A stretch of DNA of 64,000 bases from Methylovorus menthalis (GCF_020523625.1 NZ_JAJAQH010000006.1:1-64000); one strand, 5' to 3'; positions 55,383 to 62,931 are shown, numbered from the stretch's first letter. The notes: generated by a model not told the origin, from the sequence alone. Translations and numbers: made by a program.

Positions 55383-56423
55383 TTCGATGTGGGGTAAATG
55401 TAGGAACGACACCACATTATCCTCTCTGGATTCGATCCGGGCGGCAGCTATCGCCAGATTATCCGTTGCAAATTTCGCGTAGCGATCTACCATCACACGC
55501 GATTTCCAACCACCGAGGTCTTTCAGCTCGTCGCAGCTTGTGCCAGCCTGCCGATGCCAAGAAGCCCAGGTATGCCGTAAATCATGAAACCGAAAATCCT
55601 GAATGTCAGCCTTGGATAGCGCGGTATGCCAAGCGTCATTCGTTAATTCCCAGCCAATGGGCTTCCCTCGATAAGTGAAGCAATAACGAGAGTGCATTCC
55701 TTGCTGTTCCTGTAAAACAGTAACCGCATCACGATTTAGCGGTACACCCCGCGGTGTGCCATTCTTGGTGTGGTTTAACCAAGCAGTCTTGCGAAGCAAG
55801 TCCACGCGGTTCCACTCCAGGTTTTTAATCTCGCTGGCTCGGCAGCCAGTCGCAAGCGCGAATCGAATTAAAGCTGCGAGGTGTGGAGCAGAAACTGAAA
55901 TCAATCGATCTGCCTCAACCTTTGTCAGCCAGCGATCACGCTCCACTTCGCCACCGAGCAGACGAATTTTTGGGAATGTGTCTATCCATTGCCACTCATC
56001 CCGCGCCATGCGAAGCAGAGCGCGAATAGTTGCCAGATAGCGATTCACCGTCGCGGGCATATTTCCCTTCTTGAGTTCACCTTGCACAACAGACCAGATT
56101 ACGTCTCCATTAATCTGATTTAGCATGAGTGGCCCCAGATAAGGGTCAAGTTTGCGCAAGATACGCTGCACATCCTTAAAGCTTCGCAAATTCGCCTTAA
56201 CTGCAAGATACCTTACAACAGCTTCTTGCCAACTCCGCTTTGGCTTGATGCCAAGGAATGTTTCCTGAAAAGCCTCATGCCTCAGTTTAGCTAAATACGC
56301 TTCGGCTTCCTGACGGTCTTCAGTCCGAGAGCTGCCGCGTAGGCGTTTGCCGTTGGGTAGAATAGTGTCGATCCACCAGAAGCGTGAGTTCGGCCTCCGG
56401 TAGAGTCCAGTTTCACGGGCCAT
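55368..56423 (-). CDS. int: island tyrosine recombinase/integrase (351 aa)
   Basis: Phage-type integrase: an N-terminal arm-binding domain ([22 protein letters not shown]), core-binding helices (about 65-165) and catalytic domain with Arg in [25 protein letters not shown] (His-x-x-Arg), GGWKSR and the nucleophile Tyr in MVDRYAKFA. It should catalyse insertion at the tRNA-Ile 3' end and, with an excisionase, excision. The ATG at 56423 has a strong AAAGGAGACATT leader. Its first 133 nt overlap, in another frame, the end of the HTH gene. It ends about 27 nt from attL. Confidence 0.94.
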   Translation of the reverse strand: MARETGLYRRPNSRFWWIDTILPNGKRLRGSSRTEDRQEAEAYLAKLRHEAFQETFLGIKPKRSWQEAVVRYLAVKANLRSFKDVQRILRKLDPYLGPLMLNQINGDVIWSVVQGELKKGNMPATVNRYLATIRALLRMARDEWQWIDTFPKIRLLGGEVERDRWLTKVEADRLISVSAPHLAALIRFALATGCRASEIKNLEWNRVDLLRKTAWLNHTKNGTPRGVPLNRDAVTVLQEQQGMHSRYCFTYRGKPIGWELTNDAWHTALSKADIQDFRFHDLRHTWASWHRQAGTSCDELKDLGGWKSRVMVDRYAKFATDNLAIAAARIESREDNVVSFLHLPHIERKTA

Positions 56424-56638
56424 AATGTCTCCTTTCCGGCCCGCCCTCGCTGCTTATATTCATCCAACCAGACATCCAGGTCAACTTTGTCATATACCAG
56501 ACGCCTACCAAACTTCACTGCAGGAATTTGGAGTTCGGCTAAGAGCGTCAATCCAATCCCTAGATACCGTGCGGCTTCTTCTTTGGATAAACAACGGACT
56601 TGCGGCAAGGGCAGGTCTGAATTGTCCTTAATCTCCAT
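56291..56638 (-). CDS. AlpA/excisionase-like HTH protein (115 aa)
   Basis: A small MerR-type/HTH_17 DNA-binding protein: [46 protein letters not shown] (about 17-62) matches the excisionase-family helix-turn-helix and wing. It is probably the recombination directionality factor or an activator of int. I chose the ATG at 56638, with GGAAAG upstream, over the in-frame codon at 56668. The open frame continues 133 nt past the integrase start, so either its C-terminal 45 residues are dual-coding or an unseen lesion lengthened the frame. It overlaps the Rep-like gene by 11 nt. Confidence 0.82.
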   Translation of the reverse strand: MEIKDNSDLPLPQVRCLSKEEAARYLGIGLTLLAELQIPAVKFGRRLVYDKVDLDVWLDEYKQRGRAGKETLWPVKLDSTGGRTHASGGSTLFYPTANAYAAALGLKTVRKPKRI

Positions 56639-57962
56639 CCGAAGCTTTCCGATAAGCACGCGCAGCACCTGTTATGCCGTCATCCTCATCTACGGTGTTA
56701 TCTACTGTATTGAACTGGCGGGCTTTGAGGGACACTTTCTCATTGATGAGTTCTTCAAAACTCATCCCGGCATCCATTGCACGGTTGTTCATGTAATGAA
56801 ATAGAGCTTTTTGGAAAGGCTCTTTAGCTTCGTCGTAGTCCCGGAAACCATGTGCCGCCATCCAGGTTGTAAAGGCACTGAAAGCGCGGCCTAGTGAGAT
56901 TCGATCTTCTGGAGTGCGCTGATTGGAAAAACGGTTGGAAAGAGGGCCGCCGTTGGTTTCCCAATCAAGACCCGATAAGGACGTCCAAAGTGGATGTATA
57001 GGCCAACGGGAGCGCGTCTTGTCATCTGGATTAGGAATAGTCAGCTTGCACCATTCGGTGCTGGCATAACTCCACAAGCCATTAAGATGCGCTAACACGT
57101 CCCCGATAGTGATTAAGCCTTTCTGGGTTAATACATCTCGCTTGAACTGAAATTCCAGTCGCCAAACTTGTTCCCCTGCTTCCCAGCCTGCTTGTTGCCA
57201 TAAGGGAATCAGATAACCTTTGTTGCTTTTGAAAATCTCTAACAGTTTGTTATAGAGTCGTGCTGCCATCGTTCCACCTAATCCAATAGCCCATCCGGTA
57301 AAGACGTTATCTACGGCGTAAGCATTGACCGCAGAGGCATGCGTGACCCATGCATCTCTTTTCCAGCCTTCCATGTCCTGATTAGTTATGAAGTCGACAA
57401 ATAGATCAATGCGGCTGACATGAGCCTGACCTTCCAATTCGCCTAGCTGGACCAAGACTGAGCGAATGGCTTTTTCTGCCTCGGTCGGGGGCATGTAGGT
57501 AAGGAACTCGCTGGAAATTTTGGCATAGGCCATTGGTATTTTCTTCCCCGGGCGAGACAAGGAAATACGGAAAGCGTTGTCCTCCATGACGTAATTGAAG
57601 AAAGATGAGCCTTTGTCTTTCACCTCAAAAATATGGTCATCGAGAACATATTGCGCCTTAGCCCGTTCGTCTCGATGTTCAGATTGGGCGGTCTGCTTTA
57701 GGCCTTTGAGCTTTATATCGATATCGGGATAGAGATTGCCGTGATAAGAGAGATACAGGCTATCTACGCCAAAGCGTAGAAACTTAACCTTACACTCCTC
57801 TTGATTGCTGTTATTGGTAGCTGTGTTACTAGGCACTGCTACCGCTTCGCGGACCCCATTCGCCTGGCTGACGCCAGTGCGGGCGGGGTCCTGCTCATCC
57901 GACAATGTCTTATGGTCGACATGTTTCGGAGAATTCCCAAGCACATTCTTTGAAGTATTCAT
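56628..57962 (-). CDS. replication-initiator-like protein of the island (444 aa)
   Basis: About 60 low-complexity residues precede a folded region. VSRIDLFVDF, a GGTMAARLYNKLLEI strand-helix with Tyr-Lys, and VWRLEFQFKRDVL resemble the Rep_trans/RstA-like replication initiation factors of small plasmids and filamentous phages, where such a Tyr nicks DNA. The match is from pattern memory and could be partial. I chose the ATG at 57962 with AAGGAAAA upstream. A GTG two codons earlier is too close to that site. If real, the excised island can replicate itself by a rolling-circle route. An HTH gene overlaps its 3' end. Confidence 0.55.
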   Translation of the reverse strand: MNTSKNVLGNSPKHVDHKTLSDEQDPARTGVSQANGVREAVAVPSNTATNNSNQEECKVKFLRFGVDSLYLSYHGNLYPDIDIKLKGLKQTAQSEHRDERAKAQYVLDDHIFEVKDKGSSFFNYVMEDNAFRISLSRPGKKIPMAYAKISSEFLTYMPPTEAEKAIRSVLVQLGELEGQAHVSRIDLFVDFITNQDMEGWKRDAWVTHASAVNAYAVDNVFTGWAIGLGGTMAARLYNKLLEIFKSNKGYLIPLWQQAGWEAGEQVWRLEFQFKRDVLTQKGLITIGDVLAHLNGLWSYASTEWCKLTIPNPDDKTRSRWPIHPLWTSLSGLDWETNGGPLSNRFSNQRTPEDRISLGRAFSAFTTWMAAHGFRDYDEAKEPFQKALFHYMNNRAMDAGMSFEELINEKVSLKARQFNTVDNTVDEDDGITGAARAYRKASDGD

Positions 57963-58068
57963 ATCCACTTTTCCTTTCGAGTCTTGCCAGCATTCCGAAG
58001 TGGTTGCTGGAGTGGATACAAAATTTATACATGCTCATCTGGAATGGCGACTACCTAAAAATAAAATT

Positions 58069-58827
58069 TCAAGTGGTTGAGAATTTACGGGCAGTGTGGA
58101 TGTGCTTGCGAAGATTTTTAGCAGCGTTATAGCTTTTAGGATAAAGGCCATTCCCCACAAACAATCCAATTAGCTCATCATCCGTAAATTTATTGAAGCC
58201 CATGTCTCTCAAAAGAACAATTGCATAACGCAAATCCCCGATAGCCTCCATATTTTTTTTAGAAGGGCCTTTGAGAGCTTTTCTGAGATGTAAGAAAAAA
58301 GTTTTATCGTTTGTTAGTTCGGCGTAAGAAAGCCGATCGGAGAAAGTTGGACATAGAAGTATTGTTCGATCAATGCTGACTGCTTTAAAAAAAGCATCGT
58401 CACTTCCAGTTCTAACTTCGTGAACTAGGGCGCCTAGCGAGCGATGAAAAAGCATGATGCTTAAAATGTTTCTTTGCATAACGAAAGATAACCAAATTAA
58501 ATGCTTCTTCTCTATTTTCTCTTCATTAGCTTCATACCAGCGATCTAATACTCCGCCATCGGCAGCAAGATCAATGGTTGCTTGAGTTATATCCTTTGCT
58601 TTGGATGCCTCCACCAGTGATTCTTGGAATCCAAGTAATACCGACAAATATGCCAATTGCTCCACGAACGGGAGCTCATAGATAAAAGCCCAGGAATAAT
58701 ATTCACCAAGAATTTCTTTTACTTTCTCTGGCTTCGATAGCATTACTTCGCCTAATTTCTTCATTTGAGAACGAATCTCAGGTAGCGTCTTAACAACAGA
58801 AGAGAACTGATGAGGAGAAAGGTTCAT
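58069..58827 (-). CDS. island protein of unknown function (252 aa)
   Basis: An AT-rich coding frame for a mainly alpha-helical soluble protein. There is no signal peptide, and I see no enzyme motif. Features are a Lys/Glu-rich N-terminus, a central hydrophobic stretch HLIWLSFVMQRNILSIMLFHRSLGAL (about 125-150) that could be one buried or membrane helix, and a C-terminal GDLRYAIVLLRDMGFNKFTDDELIGLFVGNGLYPKS. It is about 110 nt upstream of the Rep-like gene in the same direction, so it may be co-expressed. The leader shows no strong ribosome site. I do not recognise it. Confidence 0.65.
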   Translation of the reverse strand: MNLSPHQFSSVVKTLPEIRSQMKKLGEVMLSKPEKVKEILGEYYSWAFIYELPFVEQLAYLSVLLGFQESLVEASKAKDITQATIDLAADGGVLDRWYEANEEKIEKKHLIWLSFVMQRNILSIMLFHRSLGALVHEVRTGSDDAFFKAVSIDRTILLCPTFSDRLSYAELTNDKTFFLHLRKALKGPSKKNMEAIGDLRYAIVLLRDMGFNKFTDDELIGLFVGNGLYPKSYNAAKNLRKHIHTARKFSTT

Positions 58828-58829
58828 TT

Positions 58830-59056
58830 GCTGGCCGAGGAGTGAGGGTGTAGATGGAACTCAATATTCTTAATCGTAAGTTAAACGAGGTGAAAAATAA
58901 ATAAACAGGTGGTTTGAAAAGAAGTCTTATATGTTGATTAATATATGAACATATATTATATTTATATAACCTATTGAAATTTATATAAAAGATATTTTAA
59001 ATCCACAGCCTCATCCACAACATGTATTTTTTCTCACTTTTACAAACTCGTTTGTA
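58830..59056. promoter_or_regulatory. AT-rich divergent intergenic region with DnaA-box-like sites and a palindrome
   Basis: This gap between divergent island genes contains a long AT-only tract (about 58928-58998), two tandem sites resembling the DnaA box (AAATCCACA near 59000 and TCATCCACA near 59010, both imperfect), and TACAAAC-TC-GTTTGTA (59041-59056), a perfect 7-bp inverted repeat. It is a candidate replication origin plus operator of the gene at 59116. Confidence 0.4.
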
Positions 59057-59115
59057 TTTTTTCTGCTTGCATTGTTCCTGTTGGTGCGGTAGGATTTTTC
59101 ATACAGGAAGGGCTT

Positions 59116-59604
59116 ATGAGTGATTATTTAAATAAATTGAAGTCTTTGGTTAAGCGACTCCAGCCATACGTGGAGATTGACGGCGAAGCTCTAGTGTTCG
59201 AAGAAGACTTGATTCTTATCCAGCGCGCGTTAAGTGCAGCGGAAGAAAGCCATTTGGACAGCTCAGAAGATCAAGCGGAAATTGCTAAAAAATTACCTGA
59301 GGGCTTTTTTGACAATCCTTTGGTAATAACTGGTAAGGATGTGGTCGGGTTGCCACAAGAGGTGCTAGACGAGCTCAACGATCTGGATAGTCTAGAAACC
59401 GAAATCCTTGAAATTTTTGAATTGGCAAAAGGGCCTGTAATTATTGACAAGATAATTGCAGGGCTTTATCACTTAACAGGAGTGAAGCATACGCGGTCCG
59501 GGATAACTGCAAAGTTATATCGCATGGCTAAAAAGAAGCTGATCTATAGTGTGCCACGTAAAAAAGGCGTTTACTCGTTGGAGGATACTAATGATGAATT
59601 GTAA
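59116..59604 (+). CDS. island protein with C-terminal winged-helix-like region (162 aa)
   Basis: Acidic N-terminal two-thirds, predicted helical (LNKLKSLVKRLQPYV; many Glu/Asp). The last about 65 residues (ETEILEIFELAKGPVIIDKIIAGLYHLTGVKHTRSGITAKLYRMAKKKLIYSVPRKKGVYSL) follow a winged-helix pattern with a basic wing, as in small regulatory proteins that bind DNA. AGGAAGG precedes the ATG. A palindrome 60 nt upstream may be its own operator, so it is a good candidate for the island's master regulator. The family is not recognised. Confidence 0.7.
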   Translation: MSDYLNKLKSLVKRLQPYVEIDGEALVFEEDLILIQRALSAAEESHLDSSEDQAEIAKKLPEGFFDNPLVITGKDVVGLPQEVLDELNDLDSLETEILEIFELAKGPVIIDKIIAGLYHLTGVKHTRSGITAKLYRMAKKKLIYSVPRKKGVYSLEDTNDEL

Positions 59605-59620
59605 AGAGGAGGAATGAAAA

Positions 59621-59752
59621 GGCCTAAGCTACATTACAGATAGCTTAGGCCCGGTGTTAATGAGAGGTGGAGCTCGTCATTAACATGCTGGTTTATGGAC
59701 TGCCAGCACAGTCTACGTCTCCCGACGTTCGGCCATATTAATCAATATATGG
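59621..59752 (+). ncRNA. hairpin array, structured RNA or replication-origin candidate
   Basis: Four consecutive inverted repeats with no gene: GGCCTAAGCTA/TAGCTTAGGCC (59621-59651), TGTTAATGA/TCATTAACA (59655-59685), TGCTGG/CCAGCA (59686-59708) and CCATAT/ATATGG (59733-59752). They lie within the 194-nt gap before a tiny ORF. They could be a leader RNA, an independent ncRNA, or the single-strand/double-strand origin of a rolling-circle element. No T-run follows the first stem, so it is not a simple terminator. Confidence 0.55.
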
Positions 59753-59773
59753 TTGCGTGACAAGCCGATCAGG

Positions 59774-59791
59774 TCCTTCAAGCAAGAAGGA
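59774..59791 (+). promoter_or_regulatory. ribosome-site-sequestering hairpin
   Basis: TCCTTC/GAAGGA (6 bp, AAGCAA loop) buries most of the AAGGAG ribosome site of the ORF at 59799, the layout of a translational switch. Confidence 0.55.
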
Positions 59792-59798
59792 GATTATT

Positions 59799-59900
59799 AT
59801 GCTTAATCGCAAAATAATTCCAGTGCGTCAGTATGTTAGAACTCGCTACGGAAAGTTAGAACATGTCTGCAAGCATTGGCGTTCCCCTCCTAGAGGGTAA
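59799..59900 (+). CDS. tiny basic island protein (33 aa)
   Basis: ATG with an AAGAAGGAG site eight nt upstream and a TAA stop. The peptide MLNRKIIPVRQYVRTRYGKL followed by EHVCKHWRSPPRG is strongly basic (Arg/Lys/His about one third). There is no hydrophobic span. The strong but occluded ribosome site and the neighbouring hairpins favour a real, regulated gene, perhaps nucleic-acid-binding. I do not recognise a family. A longer open frame in another register at 59863 is rejected. Confidence 0.5.
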   Translation: MLNRKIIPVRQYVRTRYGKLEHVCKHWRSPPRG

Positions 59901-59908
59901 CGGAAACA

Positions 59909-59983
59909 GAGTAGGCTTCGGCCTGCTCTATCCTTCCAATCTTTGTGTCTCATTTATATGGTTCGCAAAACTGACGGCGAACC
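59909..59983 (+). promoter_or_regulatory. two further hairpins upstream of the YjzC-like gene
   Basis: GAGTAGGC-UUCG-GCCTGCTC (59909-59928), a stable C(UUCG)G tetraloop stem, and GGTTCGC/GCGAACC (59960-59983) with a 10-nt loop. They form the leader between the 33-aa ORF and the 60-aa gene. Confidence 0.5.
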
Positions 59984-60029
59984 ACCTCAACGGCTTAGTC
60001 AGGCTTAACCTATATAAGGATGTATTATC

Positions 60030-60212
60030 ATGGCAGGACATAAACCAGGTAGTAACTCAGGTAATAATGGCGGCATATATCAAGAACAAGGGCCTCGAGG
60101 TGGATTAAGGCCAAATTACAGTACAGTTCCTGATCATAAACCGTTTCCTCCTACGAGTAGTCCAGGCAGCACATGGCAGCCGGTCAAGGTGACGCCAGAC
60201 AGTAAAAGGTAA
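60030..60212 (+). CDS. small YjzC-like protein (60 aa)
   Basis: A Gly/Pro/Ser/Asn-rich peptide with the order KPG, NNGGIYQEQGPRGG, KPFPPTSSPGSTWQPV. This resembles the short YjzC family, small soluble proteins of unknown role found in many bacteria and mobile elements. AAGGA lies about eight nt upstream of the ATG. A terminator follows directly. Confidence in expression is moderate, and the family assignment is from pattern memory. Confidence 0.6.
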   Translation: MAGHKPGSNSGNNGGIYQEQGPRGGLRPNYSTVPDHKPFPPTSSPGSTWQPVKVTPDSKR

Positions 60213-60213
60213 A

Positions 60214-60240
60214 TTAAGAGGGGGCTATGCCCCCTTTTTC
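60214..60240. terminator. bidirectional terminator
   Basis: GGGGGC/GCCCCC with a TAT loop and T-tail follows the YjzC-like gene. It also contains the stop of the convergent membrane-protein gene at 60225. Confidence 0.8.
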
Positions 60241-61052
60241 GCGTAAATTTGTTTCAAGAAACTAACTATTCTATTTCTTTTTGGTTTGTCATCTCCAAGC
60301 TTCTCGAATACATCGAAATCGAAAGGCGTGGCTGATACGATTTTTTCCTGTTTAAGTACTAGCAAAAAATCTTGGCTGATTTTTGAATATTCTGTAATGA
60401 GAGTAACTGTCAAATCGTCCTTGTTTCGATACCCGCTACTGATGGGCATGAATGCGATTTCTTGATCTGCGCCCTCGTTCTCATTTGGTTCCCCCATGCT
60501 GATTACCCTACCGATATAAACCTTTCGGTCTTCCATAGTCAGCATTAAGCTCTGTTCTTGATTTCTCATGGAGTCGAAAAGAAGCTTATCCAAAGGGCTA
60601 TCTTTAAATAACTCGGCCATAATGAAGAGCCGTATTTGATTCGAATCTGTAAAACCATGCTTTTTTCTGAGTATGAATTCGTAGAGCCATGAATATATAT
60701 ATGGGATAACTAAAATCATCGTCGCTGATAGCACTATAAGCCATGCCGCCTGATAAGCGGTCTGATCATTTAGTATCTGGTGGCTGCTATCTAAGCTCGC
60801 CAGTAAGCCTGCTATCCATGAGATGTAATCAAACGATGGAATGAAACTGCAAGTGCTTGATAGTTTTCTTAATGCTGCTTGAAGAGCCCAGTGTAGACCC
60901 AGTGCTGCGATGAGGCTATCAATGCCTAGTTTTGCAGCTTGTAGATATAGATACTGCCCCTCATAACGATGGAGCTTTAAGTAATAATAAGGATGTGAAT
61001 GGCAAAAAATGAAGCCACTTACCAATATCGGTAAGATTAACAGCACCCCCAT
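60225..61052 (-). CDS. island membrane protein of unknown function (275 aa)
   Basis: The N-terminal half has three to four predicted spans (about 2-18, 40-62, 78-92 and 101-123). The cytosolic C-terminal half (about 140-275) has a Glu/Asp-rich small-beta pattern around YIGRVISMGEPNENEGADQEIAFMPISSGYR, suggesting a ligand- or RNA-binding beta-barrel. The ATG overlaps the stop of the upstream 66-aa gene (TAATG), so the pair is translationally coupled. No toxin, nuclease or transporter motif was recognised. It is cargo of the island. Confidence 0.7.
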   Translation of the reverse strand: MGVLLILPILVSGFIFCHSHPYYYLKLHRYEGQYLYLQAAKLGIDSLIAALGLHWALQAALRKLSSTCSFIPSFDYISWIAGLLASLDSSHQILNDQTAYQAAWLIVLSATMILVIPYIYSWLYEFILRKKHGFTDSNQIRLFIMAELFKDSPLDKLLFDSMRNQEQSLMLTMEDRKVYIGRVISMGEPNENEGADQEIAFMPISSGYRNKDDLTVTLITEYSKISQDFLLVLKQEKIVSATPFDFDVFEKLGDDKPKRNRIVSFLKQIYAKKGA

Positions 61053-61252
61053 TATTTATTGATGAGCTTTCTAATTTTTAGCAGGTCATTCTGAAAACTC
61101 GTAGAGCGCAAAACCTCTTGAGGGTCAATAGTTACAGTGCCTCTGCCCACAACTCTTGCGGACGGGAAGTTGGTCGTCATGCTCTTTATTAAGCGAGCGC
61201 TTCTTTCCTCATCGCTTGTAGGCTTTGTAAATAAGCTATATATAGATCTCAT
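61052..61252 (-). CDS. small island protein coupled to membrane-protein gene (66 aa)
   Basis: A short basic-acidic protein (MRSIYSLFTKPTSDEERSAR then LIKSMTTNFPSARVVGRG) with no span or signal. I chose the ATG at 61252, which has GAGGTGAT upstream. The frame is open further to 61690 but that extension would translate the tRNA fragment of attR. The stop overlaps the start of the 275-aa gene. The pair looks like an accessory two-gene module. Function unknown. Confidence 0.6.
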   Translation of the reverse strand: MRSIYSLFTKPTSDEERSARLIKSMTTNFPSARVVGRGTVTIDPQEVLRSTSFQNDLLKIRKLINK

Positions 61253-61417
61253 GTTGATCACCTCTGCCCCTAATATATAGGTACTTGACACGTAAATCAA
61301 TATTATGGTGCGCGATGAACTGTAGAGCAAGTCCAAATGTGGGGTCTTTAGCAAAGAGAAGCGTGTCTTAGCGAGTGAGGGCGGGTCTAAGTGTAATTGA
61401 AACAAGTGGTTATAAAA

Positions 61418-61464
61418 ACTCATAATCCGTTGGTGCTCGGTTCGACTCCGAGGAGGCCCACCAA
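61418..61464 (+). repeat. attR, 47-bp direct repeat (displaced tRNA-Ile 3' end)
   Basis: A perfect copy of 55295-55341, starting at the anticodon loop and ending one base beyond CCA. No 5' half of the tRNA precedes it, so it is the displaced original tail. Confidence 0.92.
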
Positions 61465-61469
61465 AGTTA

Positions 61470-61502
61470 AAAGGGTTAGCATTTTTTGCTAACCCTTTTT
61501 TA
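61470..61502 (+). terminator. rho-independent terminator beyond attR
   Basis: AAAGGGTTAGCA/TGCTAACCCTTT stem with T-runs. It is probably the original terminator of the tRNA-Ile transcript before the island entered, and may also end the convergent hydrolase gene. Confidence 0.8.
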
Positions 61503-61529
61503 TTGTTAAGCTTCAAATGTCTACTATGA

Positions 61530-62363
61530 TTAATGGTTTTGGGCAGCTTTAATAATGTTCGCAGACCCGGCTGGATTATCCAGAAACGAAAAATGCCCGG
61601 TTTTTTGCAGAGATGTGAATTTGACATGATTGGGTAATCGGCGCTTATTCTGTTCCAACGCATAGTTCGGAGACCAGTCCCTGTCACCATAAACGACCTG
61701 AGTAATGACAGAATTAGGAATTTTGGGATATTCTTTATCCGCTATTTGCGACCAGGACGGTGCTTCTTTCATCATGGATTTCATGACCAGAGGGAATCTA
61801 TGGTCTTGACTTGGTACGCTGATCAACTTGCCGACAAATTCATCGGATAAATTCTTTTTATTGGCGAATCCCGCTTGGAATATGTATTTAAACAATGGCG
61901 GAATATCGCGTTTAAAAGGTTCTTCAGTGAACTTTCCAATATAAGAAACCACCTTGCCTATCGGCCCGCCGATCAGGGAGCCCATGGTGTCATGGGGGTT
62001 GAATGCATATACATGGGAAATGCGATTAGGCATCTGTGCTGCCAGGCACAAGGCAATGGTTCCACCGATGGACTCCCCGACAACAGTGATGTCATTCAAA
62101 TTAAGTTTCTTGATCAGAGCGCTTACCGTATCAATAAATAATGTCGCATTGTAGGGTTTATTCAATTCCTTTGAGGAGCGACCAAAACCAGGTAAATCAG
62201 GAATGATGATTCTGTAATTGTCTGCTAACAGCGGCACAATCCGTTCAGCGTATTCGATTTGGGTACGCAGGGTGTGCAGCAGTAACATGGTTTTCTCACC
62301 GCGTCCGGTTTCCCAATAAGAAATGTTGCGGTCATTTACCCGGGTTTGCATATATGTGTTCAT
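61530..62363 (-). CDS. alpha/beta hydrolase (277 aa)
   Basis: A soluble hydrolase with the alpha/beta fold: LLLHTLRTQ oxyanion-loop region, DLPGFGRSS, nucleophile elbow GESIGG (Ser about 97), acid in YGDRDWSPN and His in TGHFSFLDNPAG. Substrate cannot be read; relatives include esterases, C-C hydrolases and haloperoxidase-like proteins. The oxyanion HG is HT, a departure from the usual. TCAAAAATG leader with AAGGAAG upstream. It is followed by the island-derived terminator region. Confidence 0.87.
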   Translation of the reverse strand: MNTYMQTRVNDRNISYWETGRGEKTMLLLHTLRTQIEYAERIVPLLADNYRIIIPDLPGFGRSSKELNKPYNATLFIDTVSALIKKLNLNDITVVGESIGGTIALCLAAQMPNRISHVYAFNPHDTMGSLIGGPIGKVVSYIGKFTEEPFKRDIPPLFKYIFQAGFANKKNLSDEFVGKLISVPSQDHRFPLVMKSMMKEAPSWSQIADKEYPKIPNSVITQVVYGDRDWSPNYALEQNKRRLPNHVKFTSLQKTGHFSFLDNPAGSANIIKAAQNH

Positions 62364-62451
62364 TTTTGATCTTCCTTTTTAATTCCTGAAGAATTTATCC
62401 TGAGAGCATACTCATGCTCGTTTCTCGAAGCATGAGTAGCCCAGATATGAT

Positions 62452-62766
62452 TTAGGATTTTGAATCGCGATATGGATTTTGAAGTTTTCTAACGAACGTT
62501 TCTGCTGCAGAGTTCGACGTCGTTTCTGTTACTGCTGGGGTTACACGTGGTGTCTTACCGAGGACCGTGTTTGCAAACAGGTCGAGGGATTTGCTCACGT
62601 CAGGTTTTTCATTTGATACTGAAGTCTCCGCGGGTTTCCAGTTTCCTTGGAGAGTTCTTTCGATAAAAACATTGGCAGACTCAATGTTTCCATCAGCAAA
62701 TGTCATGGAACTGGTCGCTGCAAGTGAGACAAACAGAGTGCCTATAAGGGTCGGTTTGATATTCAT
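62452..62766 (-). CDS. small exported protein (104 aa)
   Basis: A signal peptide (about 1-24, ending MTFA-DG) is followed by an 80-residue mature chain rich in Glu/Ser/Thr/Pro/Asn with no enzyme motif (ADGNIESANVFIERTLQGNW). The ATG at 62766 is selected by a GAGG site. It is divergent from the TetR gene, with the two palindromic operators between them, so it is likely a TetR target. Unrecognised family. Confidence 0.7.
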   Translation of the reverse strand: MNIKPTLIGTLFVSLAATSSMTFADGNIESANVFIERTLQGNWKPAETSVSNEKPDVSKSLDLFANTVLGKTPRVTPAVTETTSNSAAETFVRKLQNPYRDSKS

Positions 62767-62841
62767 GATGTGCATCCTCATTAAGTTAAAAGAAATGTTT
62801 CATGATTCTTGAGTAGGGCGGGTAGCTTTCGCCAAGCAATT

Positions 62842-62911
62842 ATGTAACATGGATTACATTATTTGATTGCGGGTTGCTTTTGTCAACATATTTATGTAAT
62901 CTGAGTTATAT
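62842..62911. promoter_or_regulatory. paired operators in the TetR intergenic region
   Basis: ATGTAA-N6-TTACAT at 62842-62859 (perfect) and ATGTAA-N6-TTATAT at 62894-62911 (one mismatch) have the same spacing, 52 nt apart, in the divergent 165-bp region. They are probable binding sites of the TetR protein starting at 62932. TTGTCA at 62880-62885 could be a -35 element. Confidence 0.6.
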
Positions 62912-62931
62912 TATTTTTAAAAGGGTTACCC

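Noticed and set aside
56628-57962. Transposase
   Set aside because: No DDE or HUH signature and no terminal inverted repeats flank it; the Tyr-Lys and RLEFQFK pattern fits a replication initiator better.
59621-59985. CRISPR array
   Set aside because: The hairpins differ from one another in sequence and spacing; there are no repeated direct repeats and no cas genes.
59863-60108. An 81-codon frame overlapping the 33-aa and 60-aa genes
   Set aside because: No ribosome site, different register, and it runs through both better-supported small genes and the hairpins.
61253-61690. Upstream extension of the 66-aa island gene to 212 residues
   Set aside because: The extension would translate the displaced tRNA fragment and terminator of attR and enter the hydrolase gene. 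A good ribosome site supports the start at 61252.
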